From: Halopseudomonas pachastrellae
GTDB taxonomy: Bacteria > Pseudomonadota > Gammaproteobacteria > Pseudomonadales > Pseudomonadaceae
DNA: 64,000 bases
Assembly: GCF_900114765.1 (NCBI RefSeq)
Contig: NZ_FOUD01000013.1
Span: 62,001 to 126,000, forward strand
Direction: 5' to 3'
The notes under the pieces were generated by a model. That model was not told where the DNA came from. It did not search any database and worked only from the letters and a program-made list of their open reading frames with translations. Shown piece by piece: positions 56,616 to 64,000 of the stretch. The translations under genes and the position numbers were made by a program. How positions within the stretch are numbered: position 1 is the first letter of the stretch; every line of letters begins with the position of its first letter.

Positions 56616-59192
56616 TCACCCACTCACCGCCAACAAATGACTCATCGCCGTCTTCAACTTCATCGGCTTCACCGGCTTGTGCAAAATCACATGCCCCAAC
56701 TCCCGCACCTGCAGCTTGAGAGCGTTGCTGTAGTTGGCGGTGATCAGCAGTACCGGCAGCGGTGAGCTGCGGCGGGCGTTGATGCGTTGGACGACGTCGA
56801 CGCCGTTGACGTCGTTGTCGAGGTGGTAGTCGGCGATCAGCAGGTCGGCCTGGGCGTGGAAGTTGTCTACCTGGGCGGCGAGGTCTTCTTCCGAGAGGGC
56901 GGTGATGACATTGCAGCCCCAGCCTTCCAGCAAGGTGCGCATGCCGGCGCAGATGGCGGCGTCGTTATCCAGTACCCAGATGGTGGAGCCCGGCAGGCGT
57001 TCGCCGATCCGCGCGGTGACCGGTTCGTCGTGCACCACGGTCGGTTGCAGACGGCCAAAGGGCACATCGACGCTGAACACCGAGCCCTGTCCTTCGGTCG
57101 AGCGCACGCGAATGCGGTGGCCGAGCATGCGGGCAATCTTGTCGACGATGGCAAGACCCAGGCCCAGACCACGGTCGCGGGTGTTGGCGCTGGGGTTGAC
57201 CCGTTTGAACTCCTGAAAGATCTCCTGCAGTTTGTCTTCCGGGATGCCCATGCCGGTGTCCCAGACTTCGATACGCAGGCCGTGGGCATGGCGACGGCAG
57301 CCAAGCAGGATGCGCCCGGCCGGCGTGTAGCGGATGGCGTTGGTGAGGAAGTTGCGCAGGATGCGCAGCAGCAGCTGGGCGTCGCTGCGCACCACTGCGC
57401 CGCAGGGTACAAAGCTCAGTTGCAGCCCTTCGCTGGCGGCGAGCTGGCGATATTCGTTGGCGAGGTTGTCGAGCAGGCTGTCAAGGCAGAAGGCGTTGAT
57501 ATCCGGCTTGATGACGCCGGCGTCCAGCTTGGAAATATCGACCAGCGTGCCGAGCAGGTTTTCGACGTCTTCCAGCGAATGGCTCACCTGCCGCACCAGT
57601 GACGCGCTGCCCTCCGGCACCTGCTGTTCCAACAGGGCGCCGGTAAACAGCCGCGCGGCGTTGAGCGGCTGCAGCAGGTCGTGGCTGACCGCCGCAAGGA
57701 GCTTGGTTTTCGACAGGTTGGCCTGCTCGGCTTCGCGCTTGGCTTCGCGCAGGCGAGCTTCGGCCTCGGCGCGTTCGCGGATTTCCTGGCGCATCTGGCT
57801 GTTTACTTCGGTCAGCTCCTGGGTGCGCTCCCGCACGCGCTGCTCCAGATGCTGATAGGCCTGATGCAACGCCTCGGAGGTGCGCCGCCGCTCGGTGATA
57901 TCGCGGATCATCACGAATATGCCGACCACCTCGCCGTCGCTGTCGCGGTTTGGCACGTAGGAACGCAGCAGGTAGCGCTGGTGGCCGTCGAGATTGGCCT
58001 CGGCGAATTCAAAGCTGACGCTCTCACCGTTGAAGGCGCGGGCGATATAGGGCTCAAGACGGCTGTACTGCTCGGCGCTGTGCACCCGATGCAGGCTCTG
58101 ACCAAGAATCTCGCCACGGGCCCAGCCGTACCAGTCCTCATACACCTTGTTGGTGAACTGGTAGGTCAGGTCGGCGCCAACGTAGGCGATCAGCGCCGGT
58201 ACGTGGTCGGTAATCAGCCGCACCCAGCGTTCGCTTTCTTCCAGCGCACGGGCGTAGAGGTCACGCTCGGTAATATCAGTGAAGGTGTTGACAAAGCCGC
58301 CGGTGGGCATCGGATGGGTGCGCACTTCCAGCACCCGGCCGTTGCCCAGATGCTGCTCGCAGGTCAGCATCGGCGCGCCTTGCTCAGACTTGCTGTAGGG
58401 CGTGAACAGCTCCAGCTCGCTGTCTTCCATCACCTCGTCGAACGGGCGATGAGCTTCAATTGGTGCCAGCCCGGCCAGCTCCAGGAAGCGGCCGTTCCAG
58501 ACTTCCAGCGCGCCCTCGTCGTTTACCACCGCCACGCCCTGCGACAGGCTGTCGACGGTGCGCTGCAACAGCCGGGTCTTCTGCTCCAGCGCCTTCTCGC
58601 GCCGCGCCTTTTCAGACTGTTTGAGGTCCGTGATATCGGTGTACATGATCACCAGCCCGCCCTCACGGGTCGGCCGCTCACTGACCTGCATCCAGCGCTG
58701 GTCGCGCAGTTGATGCAGCAGGTGGCCGTCGGCGGCAGCATCGGTATCGACGATCAGCCCGGCGCGCAGCGCCATGCGCTTGACCTCGCCGAGCGAGGTG
58801 CCTTCGGTGATGCGCACGTTGGTGCCCTGCCAGAACGCGGCAAAGCGGCGGTTATAAAGCACGATGCGCTTGTTCTCATCGAACAGCACAAAGGCATCGG
58901 GCACGCTTTCGATGGCGTCGATCAGATAGTGGTGCGCCTTCTCGGCGCGGGCGCGCGCATCGCTGAGCAGCCGGTTGCTGGCCTGCAGCTCGGCCATGGT
59001 GTCGTTCAGCGCCTGGGTGCGTTCGCGCACCTGCTCGGCAAGCTCGACCGAGTGCTGAAACGCGGCGTAGCTTTCGGTGCGCTGACTGGAACTGGATTCG
59101 ACCCGCTCGATCAGCGCGGCATTGATGCGTTTGAGTTTGCTGTTCTGCGCGCGCAGCGCTTCCAGCTCGGCCAGCAGCTCTGGATCTTGCAT
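56616..59192 (-). CDS. Multi-PAS hybrid histidine kinase, ErcS'-like
   Basis: About 858 residues, cytoplasmic. A coiled coil at the N terminus is followed by three PAS domains (about 75-440), a second coiled coil, HisKA (AVSHDLLQPLNA), HATPase (NFLTNAIRYT, DTGMGI, GLGLGLAIV) and a receiver (LIADYHLDNDVNG). It matches the plan of PA1976 (ErcS') and resembles the kinase near ercA. I start it at ATG 59192, 8 bp after the FIST stop; the TTG at 59216 is unlikely. FIST and kinase form an operon and probably one sensor unit. Confidence 0.85.
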   Translation of the reverse strand: MQDPELLAELEALRAQNSKLKRINAALIERVESSSSQRTESYAAFQHSVELAEQVRERTQALNDTMAELQASNRLLSDARARAEKAHHYLIDAIESVPDAFVLFDENKRIVLYNRRFAAFWQGTNVRITEGTSLGEVKRMALRAGLIVDTDAAADGHLLHQLRDQRWMQVSERPTREGGLVIMYTDITDLKQSEKARREKALEQKTRLLQRTVDSLSQGVAVVNDEGALEVWNGRFLELAGLAPIEAHRPFDEVMEDSELELFTPYSKSEQGAPMLTCEQHLGNGRVLEVRTHPMPTGGFVNTFTDITERDLYARALEESERWVRLITDHVPALIAYVGADLTYQFTNKVYEDWYGWARGEILGQSLHRVHSAEQYSRLEPYIARAFNGESVSFEFAEANLDGHQRYLLRSYVPNRDSDGEVVGIFVMIRDITERRRTSEALHQAYQHLEQRVRERTQELTEVNSQMRQEIRERAEAEARLREAKREAEQANLSKTKLLAAVSHDLLQPLNAARLFTGALLEQQVPEGSASLVRQVSHSLEDVENLLGTLVDISKLDAGVIKPDINAFCLDSLLDNLANEYRQLAASEGLQLSFVPCGAVVRSDAQLLLRILRNFLTNAIRYTPAGRILLGCRRHAHGLRIEVWDTGMGIPEDKLQEIFQEFKRVNPSANTRDRGLGLGLAIVDKIARMLGHRIRVRSTEGQGSVFSVDVPFGRLQPTVVHDEPVTARIGERLPGSTIWVLDNDAAICAGMRTLLEGWGCNVITALSEEDLAAQVDNFHAQADLLIADYHLDNDVNGVDVVQRINARRSSPLPVLLITANYSNALKLQVRELGHVILHKPVKPMKLKTAMSHLLAVSG

Positions 59193-59199
59193 CGGCAAC

Positions 59200-60378
59200 T
59201 CAACGCGGGAATGCAAAAGCCACCCCAGTGAAGGTCTGGTTAATGTGCATGCCGTTGAACTGCTCGCCGTAGGTGTTGAAACCGATCACCCGGTTGGCGG
59301 CGAGAAACTCGGACATGCGCTGATCCTCACCGCGCAGCTCGGACTCCATGCGCCGCAGGAAGCAGTCGCAGCCGAGGATCAGCACCGGTTCACCGAGACG
59401 CTGACGCAGTTGCTCAAAACGCAGCCGCAGATTCGGCAGCAGCTCGCCGGGTGTCATCGCGGTCAGCACGATGCCGGTATCCACCGCGCAATAGAAGGTC
59501 AGGCTTCGGTCCGGATTGACCCGCTGAATCGAGCGCACGTAGAACTGGTCGCGGATGCGTACCGCCAGGGCATCGAGGGCAAAGTGCTTGCCGCTCAGTT
59601 CATCCACCGGCACGCCGACCAGCCGGGCGTATTCCTCGGCGGCGGGTTCGGCGTTCAATTCCAGCACGGTGCGGGTGCTGCTGTCGGCGTCGGTCACCAC
59701 CAGTTTGCTCTCGGTGGGTTTGAGGTGATGGGTGGTGAACACCTCAAAATCCAGCCAGGTGTTGACCATCACCACCACCGCAGCGCCGGTCACAAAGCGG
59801 CCCTGATAGTAGACGTGGGTGTGGCTCAGGTGATTGTCGTCGCCGGCCGAGCCGCCGAAATGGGGGATGCTGCCAAGCGCCGCGCTGAGAGTGTTGAGTA
59901 CCAGTTCTTCGCGGCTGGACAGGCCATCGAGCAGCGTCAGAGCAAAGGTGTGATCCTTGACTGGCGCCAGATTAACCTGCCGACAGTGACCGAGCATCCG
60001 TTCTACCGCCTGCTGCGCCTCGACCAGGCTGAAGCTGTCCAACGCGCAGATCAGCGTGCAGTCGACCGCAAAGGTACGCAGGTCCAGCCCAACCGCGCTG
60101 ATGCAGCCGCGACCATAGCCCTCGGAGCTGATTTCGCCGGCGGTGGTGCAGCCCAATAACATGACGCCGCCAAAGTGCTGATCCAGCGCGGTCGCCAAAT
60201 GGTCGAGCGGATATTCCGCCGAGCAGAAGAACAGCACGCAGCCCAGATGCGGGTGCAGTAATTGGCGCGCCAGATCCTGCGCCGCAGCGTCCGGGTCGGT
60301 GGCCTCGGTCAGGGCGGTGCGGAAGCAGTCGTCGAGCGGCTGCGTGCTGAAGTCGGTGGTGCCGGGAATACTGTTCAT
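59200..60378 (-). CDS. FIST-domain sensor protein
   Basis: A 392-residue soluble protein with FIST N and FIST C domains (FFCSAEYPLDHLATALDQHFGGVMLLGCTTAGEIS; LILGCDCFLRR; GFNTYGEQFNGMHINQTFTGVAF). FIST proteins bind small ligands and signal to adjoining kinases; here the next gene is the multi-PAS kinase. In P. aeruginosa PA1975 sits beside PA1976 likewise. Confidence 0.88.
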   Translation of the reverse strand: MNSIPGTTDFSTQPLDDCFRTALTEATDPDAAAQDLARQLLHPHLGCVLFFCSAEYPLDHLATALDQHFGGVMLLGCTTAGEISSEGYGRGCISAVGLDLRTFAVDCTLICALDSFSLVEAQQAVERMLGHCRQVNLAPVKDHTFALTLLDGLSSREELVLNTLSAALGSIPHFGGSAGDDNHLSHTHVYYQGRFVTGAAVVVMVNTWLDFEVFTTHHLKPTESKLVVTDADSSTRTVLELNAEPAAEEYARLVGVPVDELSGKHFALDALAVRIRDQFYVRSIQRVNPDRSLTFYCAVDTGIVLTAMTPGELLPNLRLRFEQLRQRLGEPVLILGCDCFLRRMESELRGEDQRMSEFLAANRVIGFNTYGEQFNGMHINQTFTGVAFAFPR

Positions 60379-60415
60379 ACTCCCGATTCTAGAGAGCAGG
60401 CAAGGTACGCCAATA

Positions 60416-60433
60416 TGCTACTTCAGTACTGAA
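60416..60433. promoter_or_regulatory. Candidate regulon operator, copy D
   Basis: TGCTACTTCAGTACTGAA contains the perfect dyad TACT-TC-AGTA. It is 38 bp before the FIST start, a usual promoter position. Shares twelve bases with copy A. Confidence 0.5.
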
Positions 60434-60606
60434 ATGGTAGATCTTGGGGACAACGCGGCGCGGAGCTGGTGGCTGACGGAGAAGCCTTCGGCGTTCTCCA
60501 TCCTAAGGGGTTGAGGTGCGGGGCTGGCGGCGGCCGTAGCGTGGAGAATCGCGCAGCGTTCTCCACCATGAGCCCTGTGGCCAAGTTGGAACTCGGCCGT
60601 CCCAGA

Positions 60607-60641
60607 AACAAAAGCCCCCGCCTGCTTGCACAGGCGGGGGC
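60607..60641 (-). terminator. Rho-independent terminator of the porin gene
   Basis: On the minus strand GCCCCCGCCTG, loop TGCAAG, CAGGCGGGGGC is followed by TTTTGTTT. It begins 19 bp after the porin stop. Confidence 0.92.
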
Positions 60642-60659
60642 CGGTACCACTAAACGCGA

Positions 60660-61826
60660 TTACCAGCTCAGGGCAACACCCAGTGCCACGGAGTCAGTCT
60701 CTTCGATAGTCAGGTTGTTGGTGCGGTCTTCGATTTCGAACTGGTTGTACTCGGCCACCAGCGTCAGGTGCTCGTTGATGCTGTGGAACAGGCCGATAGC
60801 GCGAGTTTCGTAGTCAGCGGCAACGCCCAGGCCGTTGCCGTCGTCTTCAGTCTTGCCGAAGGACAGGGCCAGACGGGTCTTGCCGCCAAAGGTGTAAGAG
60901 CCCTGCATCAGGTAACCGGTGCTGTCGATTTCACGCAGTACCGCTTCACCGGCGTTGTTGGTAAAGAAGGGGTTGATACCTTCGGCGTCAAAACCGGACG
61001 CGGTCAGAGACAGAGCGCCCATCTTCGCCTGGACGCCGTAGCCAAAACCCTGCGAAGTCACGTCATCAACAGTGCTGTCGGTGTTCTTGGAGGTCTGGTA
61101 ACCGGCGTTCACCCAGCTGTAGATGTCGGCGCCAGCCAGATCGAACTGATAGGTGATCTCGGTTTCGAAGCGCGGCGCGTCCTGGTAGTTCTTGCCAACG
61201 GCGGTGTCGTCGCTGGTGTCGACCGGGTCCATGATACCGGCGGCGATGCGCAGGCCGCCCATGACCGGTGAGCGGTAGGTGATCTGAGCGGTCGGGAACG
61301 GGTACGGGTAGCCACTGCCGATGTTGCCGAAGGATACGCCACCACCGTCAACCAGGCCCAGGGTGTCGCTGACCTGACCATAACCGGCGAGCATTTCATC
61401 GAGCAGAATGTTGGAGCGGGCGAACAGGCCGAAGTCTTTACCGACCAGCACTTCACCCCAGTCGCCGCCGATGGTGCCGTAGAACTGACGCACGTCGATG
61501 GCAGTCGCGGTGCCGTTGGTTTCGCTGTCGTTAATGGTGACCCAGAACGAGGAGCGTGCGCCAAGGGTCAGGTCGCCCATATCCTTGCCCATGTTGAAGC
61601 CGATGTAGTTGGGCAGAAAGCCCATCTTGACGCGTGCCTGATCGCGATCCAGATCGTCGTTGATGTTGTCGGTGTCGGTCTGGACGTAGAAGGCATTGAC
61701 GTAGCCGTCAGCGGAGAAGGTGGTGCCGTCTTCGTCGTAAAGGGTGATGGCGGCGGACGCCGGGGCGCTCAGCAGTGCGAGGGCGATGGGGGTCAGCAGG
61801 GTGCAGGCAATCTTGTTCTTGTACAT
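60660..61826 (-). CDS. Gram-negative porin
   Basis: A 388-residue outer-membrane protein with a signal peptide (to APASA) and a 16-strand-type barrel of alternating residues ending in the C-terminal aromatic signature (VALGVALSW). GGAGAG precedes ATG 61826. Substrate selectivity is unknown. Its position beside FIST and pqqF suggests uptake of an alcohol or related carbon source, which is inference. Confidence 0.85.
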   Translation of the reverse strand: MYKNKIACTLLTPIALALLSAPASAAITLYDEDGTTFSADGYVNAFYVQTDTDNINDDLDRDQARVKMGFLPNYIGFNMGKDMGDLTLGARSSFWVTINDSETNGTATAIDVRQFYGTIGGDWGEVLVGKDFGLFARSNILLDEMLAGYGQVSDTLGLVDGGGVSFGNIGSGYPYPFPTAQITYRSPVMGGLRIAAGIMDPVDTSDDTAVGKNYQDAPRFETEITYQFDLAGADIYSWVNAGYQTSKNTDSTVDDVTSQGFGYGVQAKMGALSLTASGFDAEGINPFFTNNAGEAVLREIDSTGYLMQGSYTFGGKTRLALSFGKTEDDGNGLGVAADYETRAIGLFHSINEHLTLVAEYNQFEIEDRTNNLTIEETDSVALGVALSW

Positions 61827-61965
61827 GGTGCTCTCCGATGTAATCAGTGACTGAAGCGTCACGCCGATTATCAGAAAGCCCCCTGCCCGCCCCCATTGAC
61901 CAAGAGCGGCGGTTACATTGCCTTTTGGTGTCTACGACCAAGCGCCAACAATACCCACCTGCGGC

Positions 61966-61983
61966 AGGTTGTATTTACAACCT
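61966..61983. promoter_or_regulatory. Inverted repeat upstream of the porin
   Basis: AGGTTGTATTTACAACCT has 8-bp perfect arms. It is flanked by two smaller palindromes (ACCTGCGGCAGGT and ACCTCCGGAGGT). It could end pqqF transcription or bind a regulator of the porin. Confidence 0.4.
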
Positions 61984-61999
61984 CCGGAGGTATTAGAAA

Positions 62000-64000
62000 T
62001 CAGTCCGCGCCGGCCTGCCGACTCAGCAAACGCCAGCGGGCGCTCTGCGGCAGGCGGCTGACAAAGGCGTTCCAGTGGGCGGCAGTGAGTTCCAGCAGCG
62101 CCTGCTGCTCGGCTGCAAGCTGGTCTTCGCGCTGCCAAACGCAATCCTCCCAGCGCGCTTCAAAGCTGTGCTGCGGATGCTGACGTTGCTGCTCCAGCAA
62201 CTGTGACAGGTGAGTGGTCTGCGCCTGCAACTGATCGGCGGGTAGTGCACTCAGCTCCTGCACACTGGCGGCGAGAAAATCGTCAACCGCCGATTCGATA
62301 CGCCGATGCGACTGATCGGGCGACTGCACCAGCAGCAACAGGCCGGGACGCCCGGCCCGACGATGCAATCGCGCCACCACCCAATACCCCAGCTGTTGCC
62401 GGGTACGCAGCTCGGCGAAGAACGGATCGGCCACGCGGTGATGCAGCAGGCGCCAGCACGCGGCTTCCAGCGGGCTGTCGTCTGCTGCCGGCAGGTAGAG
62501 CAACTGCGCGCGATCAGTATGTTTGCTGCTCACCTCGCTGACCTGAAGTTGCCCGCGCTGCAGTTGCGGCAGCGGGCAACGCCAGGCAAAGGGTTGCATT
62601 AGCTGCGAACACAGGTTGATCAGCAGCTTGGCCAGCCGCGCCTGCTCCGCCTCCGGCCAGCCTTCAGGCTTGAGCCAGATCACCTGCGCCTGCGAGCACA
62701 GCCGCTGCCACAGCGCCTGCGGGTCGCGCAGACGCCGCGCACTGACGGCACGCTCCTGCTCCAGCGTCTGCAGCAGGCGCCAGGCCGGCAACGCATCGTG
62801 CTCCTGCTGCAGCCAGCGCCGGCTGCGGCGTTCAATCAGCGGCAACTGATACGGTGACGGTGGCGTTTGCAGTTGGGTGAGCAGTTCACGCAGGAAGGCA
62901 GGCAGCAGGCTGCTCGGGCCGCTGACATCCAGTACCAGTTGGCCCGGAGCGAGCGACCAGCGCAGGGCAACACCAACACGTTCACCCCATTGCGCCAGCG
63001 CTTCGCCCTGCAACGACCAGGCGGCCTGCAGCCAACGTCGTTCGCTCTGACTGGCCATATCGCCGGGCCAGCACCAGGCCAGCCGCGTGCGCAGCGCACC
63101 GGCCGCTGGCGCAAAGCGCTGCAAACGCAGCCCCGGCACAACAGAAGACCAGGGCAACCCGTCCGGCGCCTCGGCCAGCGGGCCAAGACAAGGCCCAACG
63201 CGCCCGGTCAGATTGGCCGTCGACGCCACCGAGACAGGCAGTGCACGTGCCTGCCATCGAGTCTGCGTGTGTGCGCACAACTCACCACCCAGCAGACGGG
63301 GCAGGCGTTGCAACAACAGGCGGTTATCAGGCCTCAGTTGCCGCAGCAGCCGCTGCCAGTCCTCAGCCTCAAGCGTTGGCAAAGAAGCACCAGCCAGATC
63401 CAGCACCTGCTCGGCGGGCAGGCTCAACAGGCGCTCAGCGTAGCGGCGGCAGCTGTCCAGCATGTCGCCCTGCGGGCCAAGGTCAAAAGCGGTCTGCGCC
63501 AACGCCTGCCGCGCGGCTTGCGGCCATTGGGCCGGGTCCTGCTCACGCATGGCCTGCAACCAGCCATCCAGTTCGGCCAGCAGCAGCTCCGGTTCTACCT
63601 CGGCACCCTTAACCTCCAGGCGCAACAGCGCCTGGCCCCAAGCATCTGCTTCCAACGTCGCCTGCAGCTCATCAAGCAATCCGCGCTCGCGCAGGTAACC
63701 CAGCGCGCCCGCTGGCGCCGGGCTGTTTAACCAGTCACAGAGCCAGCGCGCCGCCGGGCCATACACATCACACTCGCTCAGCGGATACAGCAGCACGCGC
63801 TCTGCCTGACTGCTGCGACCCTGCCAGTCAACTTGGCGCGGCAGGTGCCCCTCGGCAAACAAGGGGAGCGCAAAGGGTTCCGGCGCGCGGCCCGCCAGCA
63901 GCTGATCCGCGCTGCTCTGCGCCAGTGCCAGCAATTGCTCGGATGATTGTGGGCCGTGCAACACCAGCGCCATGCTGCCGGCACGATAGTGAATGGCATG
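62000..64000 (-). CDS. pqqF: PqqF, M16-family peptidase (C-terminal 667 residues; N terminus outside window)
   Basis: The frame is open to the window edge, beginning HAIHYRAGSMALVLHGPQSS, so the HxxEH catalytic domain is cut off. What remains is the inactive-domain half of an insulysin-type peptidase (ADPFFAELRTRQQLGYWVVAR is typical). PqqF, with PqqG, cleaves PqqA to release the linked Glu-Tyr. It is over 19 kb from pqqABCDE, as in other pseudomonads where pqqF is separate. The ATG at 63973 is internal. Confidence 0.85.
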   Translation of the reverse strand, partial: HAIHYRAGSMALVLHGPQSSEQLLALAQSSADQLLAGRAPEPFALPLFAEGHLPRQVDWQGRSSQAERVLLYPLSECDVYGPAARWLCDWLNSPAPAGALGYLRERGLLDELQATLEADAWGQALLRLEVKGAEVEPELLLAELDGWLQAMREQDPAQWPQAARQALAQTAFDLGPQGDMLDSCRRYAERLLSLPAEQVLDLAGASLPTLEAEDWQRLLRQLRPDNRLLLQRLPRLLGGELCAHTQTRWQARALPVSVASTANLTGRVGPCLGPLAEAPDGLPWSSVVPGLRLQRFAPAAGALRTRLAWCWPGDMASQSERRWLQAAWSLQGEALAQWGERVGVALRWSLAPGQLVLDVSGPSSLLPAFLRELLTQLQTPPSPYQLPLIERRSRRWLQQEHDALPAWRLLQTLEQERAVSARRLRDPQALWQRLCSQAQVIWLKPEGWPEAEQARLAKLLINLCSQLMQPFAWRCPLPQLQRGQLQVSEVSSKHTDRAQLLYLPAADDSPLEAACWRLLHHRVADPFFAELRTRQQLGYWVVARLHRRAGRPGLLLLVQSPDQSHRRIESAVDDFLAASVQELSALPADQLQAQTTHLSQLLEQQRQHPQHSFEARWEDCVWQREDQLAAEQQALLELTAAHWNAFVSRLPQSARWRLLSRQAGAD

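Overview
The window looks like chromosomal DNA of a GC-rich Pseudomonas-type gammaproteobacterium, plausibly marine (Halopseudomonas-like). This is inferred from gene content and order, not from any rRNA. The backbone is an aerobic alcohol-oxidation and PQQ region whose genes correspond to the P. aeruginosa ethanol regulon (ercA, pqqABCDE-pqqH, exaC, eraSR, erbR, an ErcS'-like hybrid kinase, a FIST-domain sensor). The order is rearranged and unrelated blocks are inserted. The alcohol dehydrogenase itself (exaA) and its cytochrome (exaB) are not in the window.

Layout. 1-6.4 kb: start of a possibly Tat-exported enzyme, a hybrid histidine kinase, ercA, and a divergent NosR-like flavo-iron-sulfur membrane protein with a cupin. 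6.4-14.8 kb: an iron-siderophore uptake locus (ABC transporter, MFS exporter, AraC regulator, TonB receptor) with two Fur-box-like sites. 15.3-20.4 kb: a CNNM/CorC-type membrane protein and two tandem paralogous lipoprotein carboxylesterases. 20.9-23.8 kb: a KatG C-terminal fragment divergent from an intact katG. 23.8-29.2 kb: a selenocysteine locus (selC, selB, selA), a UGSC selenoprotein whose in-frame TGA is followed by a good SECIS-like hairpin, and a CPTC thioredoxin-like partner gene. 29.3-37.4 kb: DUF2804 protein, an IS4-family insertion with perfect ends and a 10-bp target duplication inside a REP-like palindrome, a small GIY-YIG protein, AEC transporter, LysR regulator, globin-coupled diguanylate cyclase, an acyl-CoA dehydrogenase-like gene and a 140-bp-period REPIN array. 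37.4-42.4 kb: pqqABCDE-pqqH, including the 23-residue PqqA. 42.6-46.7 kb: an orphan Phd/YefM antitoxin and an AT-rich island with one large, unusual Hsp70/actin-fold protein. 46.9-60.4 kb: exaC, eraSR with a small cupredoxin-like gene, the PQQ-associated ABC/beta-propeller operon, erbR, the second hybrid kinase and the FIST protein. 60.7-64 kb: a porin and the C-terminal part of pqqF.

How it works together. The pqq genes make the cofactor of periplasmic quinoprotein alcohol dehydrogenases, ExaC oxidises the aldehyde, and a cascade of kinases and LuxR-type regulators controls expression. I see a shared dyad of the form TACY-TY-RGTA in four promoter regions of this regulon (ercA/nosR-like, cupredoxin/ABC operon, erbR, FIST-kinase), which may be the operator of ErbR or EraR. 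The most unusual items are the selenoprotein operon, the Hsp70-like protein whose phosphate-1 motif lies near residue 595 instead of at the N terminus, and the KatG fragment with its own ribosome binding site. Gene calls rest on reading translated sequence; no database search was run.
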